This document shows positions 21,446 to 32,642 of a stretch of 49,757 nucleotides of DNA, piece after piece. Location of the stretch: NCBI GenBank assembly GCA_022925895.1, contig JAKSYS010000474.1, positions 1-49,757 of the forward strand, in the 5' to 3' direction. Every line of letters starts with the position of its first letter. Within the stretch, counting starts at the first letter, position 1. The position numbers and the translations under genes were made by a program. The notes under the pieces are model-generated. The model had not been told where the DNA came from, searched no databases, and saw only the letters and a program-made list of their open reading frames with translations. Source of the DNA: Fragilaria crotonensis (Eukaryota > Bacillariophyta > Fragilariophyceae > Fragilariales > Fragilariaceae).

Positions 21446-22634
21446 ATGATGATGATCCAACTGCTGATCTCGTTCTTGCTAGTTGGAACCACTGTAGCAT
21501 TTGGTGGAGGCAAGGCGCTCATGGGGTTGTCATTCGAGCAAATAAGTGAGTTTCAAAGTTGGAATCGGATGGGTCGTACACATTCTGTGACATTGTCTGA
21601 AAACCCTTCACTCAAAGTCAACGACTTGTATCGCCCTTTTCTGTTGTGCACTGCTTTGTCTTACTAACAAACAATGTCAATTATGCTTCGCGAATTGCTA
21701 GCGTATTTCGTCAAGCCCGTTTACTACTACCTGGAACTCCAGGTATGTTGATTCATTCCTCCATGTTCCACCCAGAAAGCAACGTTGCTTTCGATTTTTG
21801 ATGCTCACTCAAGATCTTATATCCAATGCAGGTTGCCTCCAAATCGATTCCGAACGTCTCGAAGATTCTCGACCGTAAGAAGCTCCAGGATTACCCTTTT
21901 GATGTTGCCACTTTAACGTTTGATCATTCCAAATGGGACTCTGTCCTGAAACGACATGTCAAGGTTGGTGCGGGAAGCGCTGGGGCTGTCAGTGGAATTA
22001 ACTTGGTCGATTATGACGGCGTCAAGGCCGATGATGACTTTTGCCAGTATCTGTCACAATTGGAACAAGCCAATGTCCAACAAATGCAACCGGCCGAACA
22101 ATTAGCCTTTTGGATGAATGCCTACAATGCACTCTGTATCAATATCATCATTCAACACGAGACGAAGAATAGCATTCAAATCGAGAGTATCACTGAGCTT
22201 TCAAACCAAATGATCCTGTGTGGGATCAAATCGCTGGCAAGGTGGCCGGTATGGATATCTCATTGAATGGAATTGAACACGACCAATTGCGCAAAGTTTG
22301 GGACGAACCGTTGGTCCATGCCTGCATTGTGTGCGCGTCGGCGAGTTGTCCCAATTTACGCCCGGAAGCATTCGTAGTTCCCAAACTCAAGGATCAAATG
22401 GAGGATCAAATGAGACTGTGGATGAAGAATGATAGTAAGGGTATCAAGTTGACAGGCAATTGCTTGGAGCTAAGTCGAATCTTTTTGTGGTTTGGAGCAG
22501 ATTTTGGTCAATGGCAAGGCATTCGAAAGTTTTTGCCACAGTTTATTGAGGATGAAAACCTGAAAGCTAGAGTCATTAAGGGAGACGTTTCTGTGAGATA
22601 CTTCGACTATGGCTGGCAAATAAATCGTGCCTAA
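21446..22634 (+). CDS. DUF547 domain protein, three exons, signal peptide
   Basis: Exon 1 is 21446-21545, intron 1 GTGAGT…CTAG 21546-21701, exon 2 21702-21742, intron 2 GTATGT…GCAG 21743-21831, exon 3 21832-22634. Exons 1 and 2 together make 47 whole codons and join in phase. Residues 1-20 form a signal peptide (MMMIQLLISFLLVGTTVAF). The V-A-F-G end resembles the ASAF-type motif of diatom plastid preproteins, so plastid delivery is possible. The DUF547 blocks are AFWMNAYNALCINI, EHDQLRKVWDEPLVHACIVC followed by ASASCPNLRPEAF, and LELSRIFLWFGADF. The frame changes at about 22208; one more C in AACCAAATGAT restores the NDPVWDQIAGKVAG path. Function is unknown; the conserved Cys and His suggest an enzyme. 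Confidence 0.85.
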
Positions 22635-23163
22635 CCATAGTATAATCGGCTGATCCATCCGTTTCATATATTTGCAAAGGATCTAGGGCCACTTTAACAC
22701 TATCTAGTAAAGCCCTGTCTGCATATGCCAAGGTGCCTTCAACTGATCAAAGCACTTTTGAGCTTAGCGCCTATGACAGCAATAATGCAATACATGCCAA
22801 GAGGGCGAGCCGCGTACAAGGCAGACCATACGACGGCTTGGCATGCGTGAATGGATGATCATGGTATTAGTAACGGGGGCCATTGCTTCAATAGTCACGA
22901 TTTTGACAGGTGGACGATCAGTATTGACGACGTGCGCCACATTGCTTGACAGCGGAGATGTTTCAATTGATGAGGAGCGTTGCGTTCCGCACCTATCCCA
23001 ATTCTTCGCATTTGAGCAAACCAGTTCATGAATGACGTTAAACAAAAGGCGCATGACTGGTTTCAAGATGAGTTCAGAGGTCAGGACGAGATGCTAGAGG
23101 CTGCATCAGATCTACGTGAACAATGAACATAAAATGAACCAAAACAATGCTACCATGTCAAAA
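22635..23163. other. intergenic with a possible membrane-protein fragment
   Basis: A plus-strand frame at 22843-23031 has a convincing membrane segment (WMIMVLVTGAIASIVTILTGG) followed by a soluble tail. An ATG at 22768 opens a different short frame (MPRGRAAYKADHTTAW) that could join it through one indel. I cannot name a family. It could be a gene fragment or chance. Confidence 0.25.
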
Positions 23164-24403
23164 TTATCCAACCTTGCCCTCACTCCTTTCTCTCCTTGCC
23201 TGCGCAGAAGGGCGGGACTCCAAGGGTGACGCCGGCAACGAGAGAAATTGGCGTTGTTCCTGCAATCCTGCTAATCCCTGCTCCTTCAAGATATCAATCG
23301 TCTCATTCAAACTCAACTCCACATCGGGTTCGTACATATTCTGCAAGAAACTGCAATATGCGTTGCCAATACCTTCAGAATCGATTCATCTGTCTTCGAA
23401 AAGCCTGCATCAGTTGTATGGACGGAATCTCGCCGTGTCAACCCTCGTTTGACCTTGTTGATGGCTTGTAAAATCGCAATGACTCGGCCTCTGGAATCAA
23501 AGACGGGAACACAAACTAAACTACGAATCTCAACATTAGGAAAGGCCTTTTGCCATTCTTCCTTTGCAATATCTGGTTCAGAAAGAGCGCTTGAGTTGCA
23601 GAGAATTATATTCGTGTGAGACGTGATTGACCGAGACTCCCCTATCAAACATTAATAGACTTACTTCTGGATATTCTCAATCTCTCCGGAAATAGCTGCT
23701 CTTGTAATAACACCACGCCCGACAGGAATATGAATCGGATGACCATGCTTGCTGTAGAAATATTGTTGCTTTGCAGTTGCGTCCTCAATCGATGTCAGCT
23801 TTGTTTGTGTTGGCGTGGTGGTCTCTTTGGAATCCACTATCAGGTAGAGATTTGTGATTTCAGCTCCAATCAGCTCCTTCGCTTTCGTCACAACATCCGA
23901 AAATATGAGATCCAGCTTCGCTTCCTGCTTCATTTTCTGAATCTTATTAGAATCAATTAGCAATAGCGGGAACATGCCAATGATACACCCGATCACCAGA
24001 CCGACGGCACATCCGAATTGATTCGCAAAGCGCACAGAACGCAACTGGCGCTGAGCAATGGATAATTGTGGAACAGGCAATCCCAAGCGAGACGCATAAT
24101 CTTCAATAATGGCGCCCAACATTACCCCGCCACGTCAGATACAATGTTTCCAATGGCGGCAGCACATGGTGGATATGCCCAAGGCAACCCCCAACGATGT
24201 ATCAATAATGTCACCCGCGACAATCAGAAGTGAGTTGTCCATTATTCCAAAACCGACAAAGGGATGGACTGTGTGAATGCAACGAGACGTAAATCGCGAG
24301 TCGAGGGCTCGGGGACGGCAAATACCGTGTTGGCGGCGTGGGGGCTTGACACCATGAGTCCTGTCAATTCGCGTTGGGCGGCCGGGGACAAACGGAAGCC
24401 CAT
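23164..24403 (-). CDS. TMEM65-GAF fusion protein
   Basis: The N-terminal half is a TMEM65 domain: FVGFGIMDNSLLIVAGDIID starts TM1, AAAIGNIVSDVAG starts TM2, MLGAIIEDYASRLGLPVPQ follows, and FGCAVGLVIGCIIGMFPLLLI is TM3. A GAF domain follows: LIFSDVVTKAKELIGAEI, LYLIVDSKE, IPVGRGVITRAAISGEIENI, then RSLVCVPVFDSRGRVIAILQ, AINKV and FSKTDESILKVLATHIAVFL. Exon 1 ends at 23665; intron GTAAGT…CAAG 23590-23664; the last exon is 23164-23589. Animal TMEM65 sits in the inner mitochondrial membrane and has been linked to mitochondrial Na/Ca exchange; GAF domains often bind cyclic nucleotides. Frame breaks near 24268, 24165, 24122 and 23350 are small length changes. The start is uncertain: ATG at 24403 (MGFRLSPAAQRELTG), or further upstream if a presequence exists. 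Confidence 0.75.
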
Positions 24404-25510
24404 TCATTTGCGGCGTGTTCTCCGTGAATGGAAACTTGGGCGCTCATCCAAGAGAGCGTCTTGGCAGTTTTCTTTCGGCCTCTGAAGGATTGGTCGGTGA
24501 TGAGGAGAAAGTGCGGCGCATTGGACGACGGCCCCTGCCATGGTTCGACTGCGCGAAGCGAGGCAATAATGGTACTCTCGATCCTCCAACTGCTCGCCAC
24601 ATGAATATTTGAGAGTGCGTTCTTCAATATACAAGCAGGGAAGTAAGTTAAGTCAATGAAACGACTTGTTGTTCGTTGTCGCCTGCAAGGTATGGGATAA
24701 AGGTCAGTGCTTGTGAGTGTTCGATGTTCGAGATCCGATGTTAGATCACCGAATAAGAACTATGCTGGAATGTTCCCAGGTGACGTAGTACGTAGTACGC
24801 GTAGCGATGGATTAAGATATAGTCGAAAGAAAAAGTGTCAACTTACTAATTGCTCACTGCTGCACTGCTGCTGCTGCATGGTCAGAGATTTTTCTCTAAC
24901 CAGTATCCAGTCTTCAAGGATGTGCGGACCAGAGAGGGTATGGACAAGACACCAGTACCGGTAGACCAGTAGTCGTAGATTGGAGACATACGGAATACGG
25001 AGTAATACTAGCACTGGTACACAGCGCTACGGCACTGGTACAATTCATGCTAACAGCACTTGGACGAGTCCCTACTTCTCAATGCGCACGGGAAGTTCGG
25101 ATACAGGACACATGGACATTCTGATTTACGAACTGTACCGGACCATACGAGGAATGCTGTATGCTGTACCAGTACAATGTAGCATGTAGCCTCACCCTCA
25201 CTCATGATGTCTATGATATGGGCATACGCGTATCAGTATACGGTATACGGTGTACAATGTGACATACTCAGAACTCGGAATACACGCAAAGGCGCGTTGC
25301 GGATTCAGGACGGTGGGGTGTTACACTGTTGCACTACCAGTACCAGGGGTAGTCTTTCCGATTCTAAACACGCGTTCAATCATAGACCCCTCCGGACTCC
25401 GCACTTCACAGCATACTCTAGAGAGGTCTACCAGCTACAATTCGCTATACATTGGTTTCCACTTACCATTTATGCAATGATCCTGATTTGAGTAGTACTA
25501 CCGGTAGTAT
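24404..25510. other. intergenic, GTAC-rich, no gene seen
   Basis: Minus-strand frames to 24634 could encode an N-terminal extension of the TMEM65-GAF protein. From 24780 to 25490 the sequence is rich in GTAC, TACCGGTA and TACGTA words (for example GACGTAGTACGTAGTACGCG near 24783) with no open frame of note. Confidence 0.45.
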
Positions 25511-27177
25511 TTATAATCCGATTGTTTCCGCCACCTTTTGATACGACTCGTCTCTCTTGGTTTCAATTGCGCCAACATTGACGTTCTGGTTCTTTATGAA
25601 TATGTCCTCAAAAGTGGCGTCATTCATTTCCAACTTGACCTTCCAGCTGTTTCCTCCGTCAATGTCAATGTGACTTTTGAGCACAACACTATCGCCCGAT
25701 TCTTCGGTCACAGAAACATGCACATCACCTTCTCCAGCGACAATTTCTTCCGAGGAAATGAGATTGTACAGAATCGCGCCTTTGCCTGCGGTGATCTTGG
25801 GAGCGACACAGTTGACGATAATGGCACCGTCAGCAACAACTTCGTTGGCAGTGACGGCACACAACACTGAATTGGTAATGGAACCAGATCCAATCTTGCA
25901 GGTCAAAACCGTGCTAGCTTCATCTAGAGCCACTTCGTCGCCGACGATCGAGTGGGCTTTCTTATCCGTAACGCCCATGAATGCGCGCAAAAGCTTAGCA
26001 TCATCATCGTCCTCCAAGAGTTTGAGGTTGTTCTTGGAGTAGAGCTTGAGCAGACCATAGTCCCACCAACAGGCATCCTTTCCAACGTCAACAGCGCCAA
26101 ACAAACCCATTTCCGAGAGATCAAGCTTGTCCTTAAAGACAGCCATTCGATCGTGATGAGAGTTGCTCACATCTTCGTCAATGCCCTTCTGAGCCATGAG
26201 TGTCGCATACTCAGTCTTGGGGAGCGTCAATGGCATCCAAAAATGAGGATCTGTGTCAAGTTTGGCCGTCTTTTCAGCCAATTCTGCCGCATACTCCTCA
26301 CAAAGACCCTGGAGAAGTGAGGCCGACACACTGAAACTACCGAGTGACGGTCCAACTTGTCCAATGTCACCGAGAGAGGCGAGCATTTTGACGGCAGTCG
26401 CGTGATTGACCTTTTCGACCTGCGCCGCATTGCGAGCCTCGCCCTTCAGAACAGCAATAACACCATACTTTTCCAAACCCTGAGCTGCCCACTCTTCGGC
26501 GGTCGGTGCCGCTTCACCCAAGAGAGTGCACATGATATCCACGTGATGAGTGGGATTGTACACGAATGGGGCACTGGGCAAAAACACTTGATCGCCCCAA
26601 AAGACAGACAGACGACCCTTGCGGGAGGCTGCGTAGACACCAGTCTGTTTAATGACGGCTTCGAGAACGGTCATTGGAGTGGGCGAGCCATCGCTTGCTT
26701 TGCTGTACACAACGGGGAGTTTCTTTTGAAATTTTGCATATGGAAAGTTGAGTTATAGTGCACAAGGCATAGGGACAAATGTAAACAAAACCACTCACCA
26801 CTCCAGGCTTATTGTTATTCTCCGACGCTGGCAATGGTGCCATCCGAGTACCTTTCCCAGCGGTGTGAAACAAGGCCGCCGCAACTTCCTTCTTGGCGAG
26901 CAAGTCATCCAAATCGACGCCATACTTGGATTGCGCAAGCTTACAGGCCTTCTGATAGGCATAGAGAGTTCCCAAGCCATTGCCAGCGCCACCTGGGCCC
27001 CAGTCTTCAGCACAGGCCAACACCATGCGACTATTCTTGCAAATTCCATCGCCCAAACGTTGCATCCAGTAATCGGCCTGGAAATCGTCCGTTGTGCAAA
27101 TGATCGTGACATCGAACTGATTGTCACCAGAAATCATGGCCGTGACGGCATCTTGAAGGGGAGTCGGAGGGGGGCAT
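25511..27177 (-). CDS. sugar-1-phosphate nucleotidyltransferase-like protein, two exons
   Basis: Exon 1 runs from about 27177 to 26799, intron GTGAGT…AAAG 26723-26798 (76 bp), exon 2 26722-25511; phase is preserved (113 codons from the ATG at 27137, then 403). The nucleotide-binding signature is AALFHTAGKGTRMAPL…NNNKPG, directly before the intron, preceded by WGPGGAGNGLGTLYAYQKAC. FWGDQVFLPS in exon 2 matches the metal/sugar-binding GDQ-type block. The C-terminus has hexapeptide-like strands (KITAGKGAILYNLISSEEIV) suggesting a beta-helix. It probably makes an NDP-sugar; base and sugar are not decided. The ATG at 27177 (MPP…) is one base out of frame across a C6 run; five Cs would make it the natural start, giving about 530 residues. 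The in-frame alternative is 27137. Confidence 0.78.
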
Positions 27178-28059
27178 CGTCGCAGGAAGAGAGGTTGGAG
27201 TAGAAGCGAGACGTGAATGAAGTTGAGATGTTGAGATATGAGATCCGTCTCTGGCGTCAAACATCAAGAGTCAAGAGTAAAGAAGTCATTGGTCGAGCAG
27301 AGCTCGAAGTCACGTGTCTTGGCCTCTTCCTCTCGCCGCCTTGTCCTCGCACCTGGCACCTGGCATAGATTCGCCACGAGAAACGAGACACATTTCTCCA
27401 CGTGCACTACTAGTACAGTACCGTAGGTGCACGTCTTTTGCTGGTATGAACGAAAGATTCATCTATCTCACTGTGATCTGTGATCCCGTGATCCCTCATC
27501 CTCATCTACTGAAAACGCGGATGACGGCATGTACAATGTACAAGTACCAGTACAGGCATAAACATAGGCTCTGGATTGGAGAAAAGATTCACATCGACAG
27601 CGCACTTCTTATCCATTTTCTACAGAGTTATGTAATATAGCTAGCTATGATGGTGGGCATGCTTTCTAGCTATTCAGAATTCAGACTCATTACGCGATGT
27701 TAAATGATGAAGATATGATAAAAGGAATAAATATTTTTTTTTGATATTGTTGAGCATAGTAACTGGACAGGTGAGTCACTAGTGTAGCGAATTGAATCCC
27801 TTTCATGAATCCGTTGATCTTCAACTCTAACATTGCACTAAGATGTTCATTGGGAAGGGATCAGCTAGAAGTCTGTCGTCTTGGAAATTTGATATCTAAT
27901 TTGGGTCCTGCTCCTGCCCAAGCACACATCCGGAATCCGGGCATTGAATTTGAATCCATCGTATGTGCACACCAGCCCAGGGCTGCTGGCTGGCATATTT
28001 CAGAAGTGTTTGGCTTAGGTATTGATCCATCCAGCTAAACGGCTTCTTCATCATCAGGA

Positions 28060-28460
28060 GATTTGTTTTCAGTCAGCAGATTCTGTCAGCAGATTTCTCT
28101 CATCACCAATTTTGTTTTTGTCAGCAAATTTGTCAGCAGATTCCTATGATCAGCAGCAGTCTGTTTTTTGTTGGCATGATCTTGTGTGCATAGAGTAAAG
28201 GGAATAAAGTACACTAGCACTTGATGACACATTATGGTCACAGTTACCTCTTCTTCTTAAAGAACAGATATATCCTGAGTTTTTCCATCATCAGCAGTTT
28301 TGTTTTTCTCTAGCACATCGCTTCAGAAGATGTTACTCACGGCAGAGATTCCTTTTGTCAGCAGATTCAGTCAGAAGATTTTTGTCATTAGCAGATCTTC
28401 TTTTTGTCAGTAGATTCTACAAGCAATTTTTCTTTGTCAGCAGATTTTCTGTCACCAAAT
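28060..28460 (+). repeat. imperfect minisatellite of GTCAGCAGATT words
   Basis: About ten copies of (G)TCAGCAGATT or one-mismatch variants, spaced irregularly and mixed with TTTTTGT runs; for example near 28071, 28084, 28122, 28134, 28357, 28408 and 28436. The spacing is not constant, so this is a scrambled low-complexity repeat, not a clean tandem array. Confidence 0.6.
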
Positions 28461-29497
28461 GTATTTCAGAACAACTCATCAAAATGACACTCACGCTGCT
28501 GGCATGCATAGTAGCTAGTACTCCTACTTACTTTCACACCAGCCTGTTTTAATAGAAACATTTACTCCTATGGCTGGTGTACATTTTTGCTTCAATCATT
28601 ATTGCATTTGTTTTCCCTGACCTTCCTATATAAAGAATACTAGAAAGTCCAAATGGATCCTTCAAAAGGAAAAATTCTGGCATTCTTCCAAAATGTCAGG
28701 TCATTTGAATTCCTTTTCATATTTACCTGAATTTTTGGACTTGCTGCTGTGAGGTGATCCAATGTGTTGCACATTACTCTACTATTGACTGAATCAAATA
28801 CGCCTATTGTGAATCTTGATTCAAGGTTCCATTGCAATCTGATCCTTTTTTGTTCAGATGTTACACAACACAAATTGCAGAGTGTGGTCTTGCTTGGTAG
28901 GAATATCCACTGACACTGCAGATGGAAATGAATCATTGTTGGTGCTGCTGAAACTAAGTGGCTCTGAGGTGCAGTTTGTAAGCCAAGACTCACCAGGGTA
29001 CTCAGAGGCAGCAAAGTATTGTTTTCTCCATAGAGCGGGGATTGCTTTGCTTGGGTATCTTGAATCACCTAGTACTTGTGGTGTTGGCAGCCATGGCCAA
29101 CCAGCACGAAGCGCAAACTCTTCGCTTGGTTGATACTGACACGAATGATGCAAGCCGACTTGACACAGTAACTTATCCTGATGAAGACCCTCGATCTAGG
29201 ATTCAAATCCAAGTGTTGTTCCCTCCATGATTCAGTGATTCTTCCTCTCAGCTCACGTCCTGATGCACAGAAAATAATCAAACTTACGACCAGGATGCGC
29301 AAAAGTATGAATTATAAAGCATAAACCAAATGGGTGACATATTGTTGACATCAGGCATCAATTATACATCATTACAGCTCCAATGAGTCTAAATGCATAC
29401 AAGTACATTTTTTTTCATGCGGTCGACAACAGAGGATGTCATGCTGGCATCAATGCCATTCATACACTAGAGTCTACATGCCCGTTGTATTTAATTA

Positions 29498-29640
29498 AAG
29501 ATGGCCCACTGGCAAAATCTTTAATTAAAGATTGATTTTGGCCCTTACTCAACTTCTTCATTTTACCTTGTACACCATATTTAGCACGCCAAACGTGTTC
29601 TCCATAGAGTCAAACCTCATGGGCCAAATGGGGGCATCTT
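29498..29640 (-). repeat. dispersed MITE-like repeat, copy 2
   Basis: Its reverse complement starts AAGATGCCCCCATTTGGCCC and ends GGGCCATCTT, with CCATGAGG, AAAATGAAGAA, TTGAGTA and GGGCC inside, as at 20032-20120. This copy is longer (143 bp) because of an interior insertion of about 50 bp and a CTTTAATTAAAG duplication. Confidence 0.6.
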
Positions 29641-31322
29641 AGTCAGCGACAGTTCCTGATCTATGATGTTGAATGCAAAACTGGATCCAATTATGTCATA
29701 AGGAGTTTTTAATCGCGCGGCACTATCTATCATTGTCCCATTTCTCACTTTCTTTGTTGTAAAGGACTTCTGTTGACCATGCGAGCCCAACCAAATGACC
29801 CGAGAGTCGCGTTTGCTGCATCTGAAGAACCAAAGAAGTGATGTTCCTCGTTGCTGCTGAGCGCAGTCGTTGCTTTGGATGCAACACCAAAAGTCTCTAT
29901 CCGTAGCACTCCAGCTCAAAGCTATTGTACTTCAGCATTTTCCTTGCATCTTTTATCTTCGAGGGAAATGTCGCGAAACAAAGAAAGTGTTGTGGCTGAG
30001 ATAGCAACAATGTCACGAGGACAATGGTGACTCAAATTTGGTTTGAGCAAATGCCGACCGGACAATAACGAAAAAGCGCCAGGCAGAGTGGAAGAAGACT
30101 TTTCAAATTGCATTCTGACAACCCCCGCAGAATGGATTCGGTGAATGTTGAACTTTGGCGATACTTAACAATGCCAAATGGGCGAGGCTGAGCCACTTGC
30201 TTGATTTTTGACCGATCTGCACCCCTTCAAGATCACAAGCATTAGGTCACCTCACCCAACAAAGCAAAGGAGGAGAACACTACATGGTGACATTGCTTCC
30301 ATTAGTCTTTACCAGGGCCAATGTCAAGCCTGCAACTGCTGAACAACATGCATGTGCTCTCGGTGAAAAATGCTCTTGAGAGCACTACAACAAGTTGGAT
30401 TTGCTGAACCAAAAAGGAAAGTTATGCATTTCTACCCACACATAGTCATGCTACAGGCAATAATGAATAGATATGCATTGCTACTTTATGAGTGTCAGGC
30501 TTGGTGTATCATTCTATTGACAACGGCAAACCGCCATGGTTGATCTCGAATTTCCTGTTGTGAATCGTACAATTTGTACATCGACCGTCTTGCAAAACGT
30601 ACGAAAATGGTCATCTTAAAAAAAAACGTTGTCGTGACTATCATAGTATGCATAGGAGGCATTGATGTGCATGCGTGGAATATGTTTTATGTATCTGAAC
30701 ATGTGGTGTACCATGATGTACGAAGTACATGAACCAACACGACGTATACCGTATACCTCAACGCTCCCCTTCTCAAGATTCAAATTTGAAGCAACTCACA
30801 TGTTCGATTGAAAGTGGAGCTCCCGTCTGGAGTCCGGATTCTATGTATATGTCGTACTGTGGTACCTTTGTACTACATGCCATGTAGCGCGCGTTAACTT
30901 CACTATTCATGTAAGCTTATCGTTTTTTATGTATATATATGTGTGATCTATGCAACCTTGCACTCAGACGACGATTCCTGCGGGTACAGCTGTACTCGTA
31001 CCGGTACACGGCGTTGGTCGCGGGATTCAGCACCGCAGCAAGGAAGGAGTTCCGGTATCTTTTCTCTGCAGATTCTACAAGAAATCAGGTGAAGGATGAT
31101 TCCAGAACCAATTTGTTGGTGTATCTGCATATCACACATACGGGGAACACTACTATACTTGTACTCGGAGTACCTGATTTCTGGTGGCATTCAATCAAGG
31201 CAAACGCACACGACGAGTAGCACGAGTACCCCAGTCCCAGGTCTCAGGTGAATCACAAGCTGTGAGCTGGATCGCATTGCACGATGCTTCGTTAGATTGT
31301 AGGGCAATCACTTGAATGACAG

Positions 31323-32642
31323 ATGCGCTCTCCAACAACACCAAGCATCTCCATGCGATCTTTTCCAGCAAAAGTTTCAAGACCTTTAGTTGTTGTGCTC
31401 TGCTTGATGTCTTTCAGGACCGTCATGATCGGGCATCATCTGATCATTCGATCAATACCCCAACAACAAGTCACCAAGAACTTCTTTGGGCAAAGACTTT
31501 GTCGTCGCAAATCGACTGGGTACGATGTGCCTGACGCGAACGCTCCTGTCAACTCGAAGGCAACACATATTCGGTCTGGTATGGAGTTGTTGGCTACAGC
31601 CGAGGTCGTCAAGGGCGAGGGAACAAACGCTTTGGGACCGGCAGCCTCTCAGAATGTTATCACTATCATTATTCTCCTAGAGAATGAGATGGCTAATTAT
31701 CTCTCCAGGTTCGCCTACGGGTACGGGGTGAAATGGCTCCTAGAAGAGGAATATAACATTACAACAAGAGTGATTTTGAGGGAAGATGAGACAAACGGCA
31801 GGCTGGTGAACAAGAGGGAAAGCATCAAGTCGTGCTTTCCGAAGTTGCGAGAGATGAATTTTTCCGAAGGCAATACCCCAGAATTTCAGGATCGTTGGAA
31901 ACAACAACAGGCATGGCTTGGTACGGATCGATTTGTTCTCAAAAGCTGTACTGCGCATGAAATTTGTCTACCGGAAAATCTGGATGAACTTTTGTTCTTG
32001 CTCACCCAGTCAAGTCACCCCCCACCGAAAGTGCCTCTGGATGCAAACATTACACTTCCTTTTCTCTTCGTCAAATCGTATGCACTCTTCGATTTCATCA
32101 TTGACCGATATTACGACAGGTTGGTGGCCTTCTTTGAATTCGATGAGAACAATCCTGTCTGTTGTGGTCCCAAAGCCCATTTCGGAGAGACCGTTTTCCA
32201 TGCACGTGGCTTCGAAAAGGAAATGCCGATGTTTGTGACGATGTTGGGTTTCGACGAGCTTAGCCCGAATAAAACTGTGAAGGAAATCCTCAAGGATCAT
32301 CATCCAGGGGACAAGATCGCTGTGCTGAGTCGTTATCCTTCATTTGGTCAAATGTATGTGGATGCCATGCGATCCAAGGGCCTGGACGCGCGATTGGTGG
32401 AAACCACCAACGGTGAACAAAGTTTTTGTTTTCTAATGTCAGGGCGAAACGAAATCATTGGTGTCGCTAAATCAACGTTCACGATGTGGGCTTCCTACTT
32501 GGGTAATGCCTCCCATGCTCGCATCTACAGCATGAGGACTCCTGGACGAATTAGGTTGTTTGGTGACAGGATTCACATATTTTACAATTTTACCCATCCA
32601 AAACTGAAAGAGAGACTTTCGTTTGAATTGTATGACTCGTAA
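31323..32642 (+). CDS. putative glycosyltransferase, type II membrane protein
   Basis: Intact 439-residue single-exon protein. A basic N-terminus and a hydrophobic anchor (PLVVVLCLMSF…HHLIIRS, about residues 21-42) suggest a Golgi type II protein. The lumenal part has ENEMANYLSRFAYGYGVKWL near residue 122, a Cys-rich middle, FHARGFEKEMP near residue 300, HPGDKIAVLSRYPSFGQMYV near residue 330, and STFTMWASYLGNASHARIYS near residue 393. The last block resembles the SxFSxWAA donor loop of GT11-like fucosyltransferases. I recognise the pattern from uncharacterised diatom proteins; donor and acceptor are inferred only as sugar. No frame damage is seen, unlike the related-type gene at 18234-19672. 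An ATG 7 bp upstream (31316) is out of frame. Confidence 0.65.
   Translation: MRSPTTPSISMRSFPAKVSRPLVVVLCLMSFRTVMIGHHLIIRSIPQQQVTKNFFGQRLCRRKSTGYDVPDANAPVNSKATHIRSGMELLATAEVVKGEGTNALGPAASQNVITIIILLENEMANYLSRFAYGYGVKWLLEEEYNITTRVILREDETNGRLVNKRESIKSCFPKLREMNFSEGNTPEFQDRWKQQQAWLGTDRFVLKSCTAHEICLPENLDELLFLLTQSSHPPPKVPLDANITLPFLFVKSYALFDFIIDRYYDRLVAFFEFDENNPVCCGPKAHFGETVFHARGFEKEMPMFVTMLGFDELSPNKTVKEILKDHHPGDKIAVLSRYPSFGQMYVDAMRSKGLDARLVETTNGEQSFCFLMSGRNEIIGVAKSTFTMWASYLGNASHARIYSMRTPGRIRLFGDRIHIFYNFTHPKLKERLSFELYDS

Larger units (their letters stand above)
27178..31322. other. 4.1-kb gene-poor, repeat-bearing region
   Basis: No convincing gene. 27430-27640 is ordinary AT-rich spacer. 28060-28460 is an imperfect array of GTCAGCAGATT words. 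28505-29030 almost lacks CpG and contains weak open frames on both strands (28640-29068 minus, 28858-29133 plus). 29498-29640 is a dispersed repeat. 29617-29919 minus has a weak open frame. 30150-30400 is again CpG-poor. 30700-31190 is GTAC-rich. The CpG-poor parts may be old methylated transposon relics. Confidence 0.45.

Noticed and set aside
28060-28460. CRISPR-like array from repeated GTCAGCAGATT words
   Set aside because: Units are only 10-11 bp, imperfect and irregularly spaced, and the context is eukaryotic.
28640-29133. Overlapping open frames of 142 (minus) and 91 (plus) codons
   Set aside because: They oppose each other in CpG-poor, low-complexity DNA and match no family; likely open by composition.
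29617-29919. Minus-strand frame with a vaguely piggyBac-like run (DSRVIWLGS…NGTMIDSAARLKTPYDIIG)
   Set aside because: Too short and too weak a resemblance, with no catalytic Asp pattern, and its end overlaps the dispersed repeat.
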